Shown here: positions 63,880 through 64,000 of the stretch, piece by piece
Position numbering within the stretch: the stretch's first letter is position 1
Layout: every line of letters begins with the position of its first letter
Source of the DNA: Olivibacter jilunii
Lineage (GTDB): Bacteria > Bacteroidota > Bacteroidia > Sphingobacteriales > Sphingobacteriaceae
Assembly (NCBI RefSeq): GCF_900607235.1
Contig: NZ_LR027853.1
Location: 1 to 64,000 of the forward strand
DNA: 64,000 nt
Direction of reading: 5' to 3'
Program-made: the position numbers and the translations under genes
The notes under the pieces: generated by a model
Seen by the model: only the letters and a program-made list of their open reading frames with translations
Database searches by the model: none
Told to the model about the DNA's origin: nothing

Positions 63880-63911
63880 TTTGGAGGGAATGCCTTAATG
63901 TGTTAGTTTTG
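63880..63911 (+). promoter_or_regulatory. Promoter of the tRNA-Leu gene
   Basis: TTTG at 63880-63883 and TAGTTTTG at 63904-63911 are separated by 20 nt, in full agreement with the Bacteroidota promoter consensus TTTG-N19-21-TAnnTTTG. The tRNA starts 24 nt downstream. Confidence 0.75.
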
Positions 63912-63935
63912 CAGTCCAAAATAACACTAAGTACT

Positions 63936-64000
63936 GCGGAAGTGGCGTAATTGGTAGCCGCACCAGACTTAGGATCTGGCGCCGAGAGGCGTGGGGGTTC
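63936..64000 (+). tRNA. tRNA-Leu (anticodon UAG), cut by the window end
   Basis: The sequence begins GCGGAAGTGGCG. The anticodon arm CCAGA-CTTAGGA-TCTGG carries TAG. The long variable arm CGCC-GAGA-GGCG marks a class II tRNA, and the start of the T arm (GGGGGTTC) is seen before the edge. It reads CUA codons. The missing part is the 3' T arm and acceptor strand. Confidence 0.92.

Noticed and set aside
1-64000. CRISPR array
   Set aside because: No regularly spaced direct repeats were seen by eye on either strand.

Overview
The window is chromosomal DNA of a member of the Bacteroidota, most likely Sphingobacteriaceae (Sphingobacterium, Pedobacter or a relative). This rests on gene content (PRTRC cassette, Bacteroidota-type relaxase and coupling protein, CzcA pumps fused to an outer-membrane-factor domain, TonB-dependent receptor, membrane-linked AraC regulator) and on several promoters matching the Bacteroidota -7 element TAnnTTTG. 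The best of these is TTTG-N20-TAGTTTTG, just upstream of the tRNA-Leu at the right edge. Names come from reading motifs, not from database searches.

Layout. (1) 1-16.1 kb is the conserved part of an integrative or mobilizable element. It holds the 3' end of a group II intron inside a gene whose C-terminus follows, a string of small co-directional genes, a PRTRC cassette (E, C, F, B, ThiF-like), a few minus-strand hypothetical genes, a RadC/JAB protein, a Toprim primase-like protein, and a mobilization module (ribbon-helix-helix accessory protein, relaxase, VirD4/TraG coupling protein). A candidate oriT lies just upstream of the relaxosome gene. No integrase is seen, so the element ends are undefined. 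(2) 16.2-44.4 kb is metal-resistance cargo. A lone dihydrolipoyl dehydrogenase is followed by a minus-strand block (His-rich protein, MgtC-like protein, porin, adaptor, CzcA-TolC fusion, small Cys-rich exported protein) and a plus-strand block (two more Cys-rich proteins, CmoA/ICMT/HD trio, second CzcA-TolC fusion and adaptor, CDF exporter, P1B-4-like ATPase). Then come a metal-binding lipoprotein and a TonB receptor with a Cys/Met-rich plug motif. A fragment at 44.5 kb looks like the end of an ACR3 arsenite permease.

(3) 45.1-48.6 kb holds ordinary genes (AraC regulator, serine hydrolase, exported methyltransferase). (4) 48.8-61.6 kb is a defence island: two minus-strand hypothetical genes, a Gabija-like pair (OLD-family ATPase/Toprim nuclease plus UvrD-like helicase), and a tightly overlapping, A+T-rich five-gene operon. 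That operon encodes a SIS-HAD fusion, a phosphoribosyltransferase-like protein, an ORC/CDC6-like ATPase, a protein of unknown function and a PfkB-family kinase. It is the most interesting object in the window: a sugar-phosphate/PRPP enzyme set coupled to a STAND/ORC-like NTPase beside a known anti-phage system, probably a little-characterised conflict system. (5) 61.6-64 kb is a worn junction with gene remnants, a VOC-family protein, an AraC remnant, a stand-alone CheB methylesterase domain, and a tRNA-Leu(UAG) cut by the window edge, which could be an integration target.
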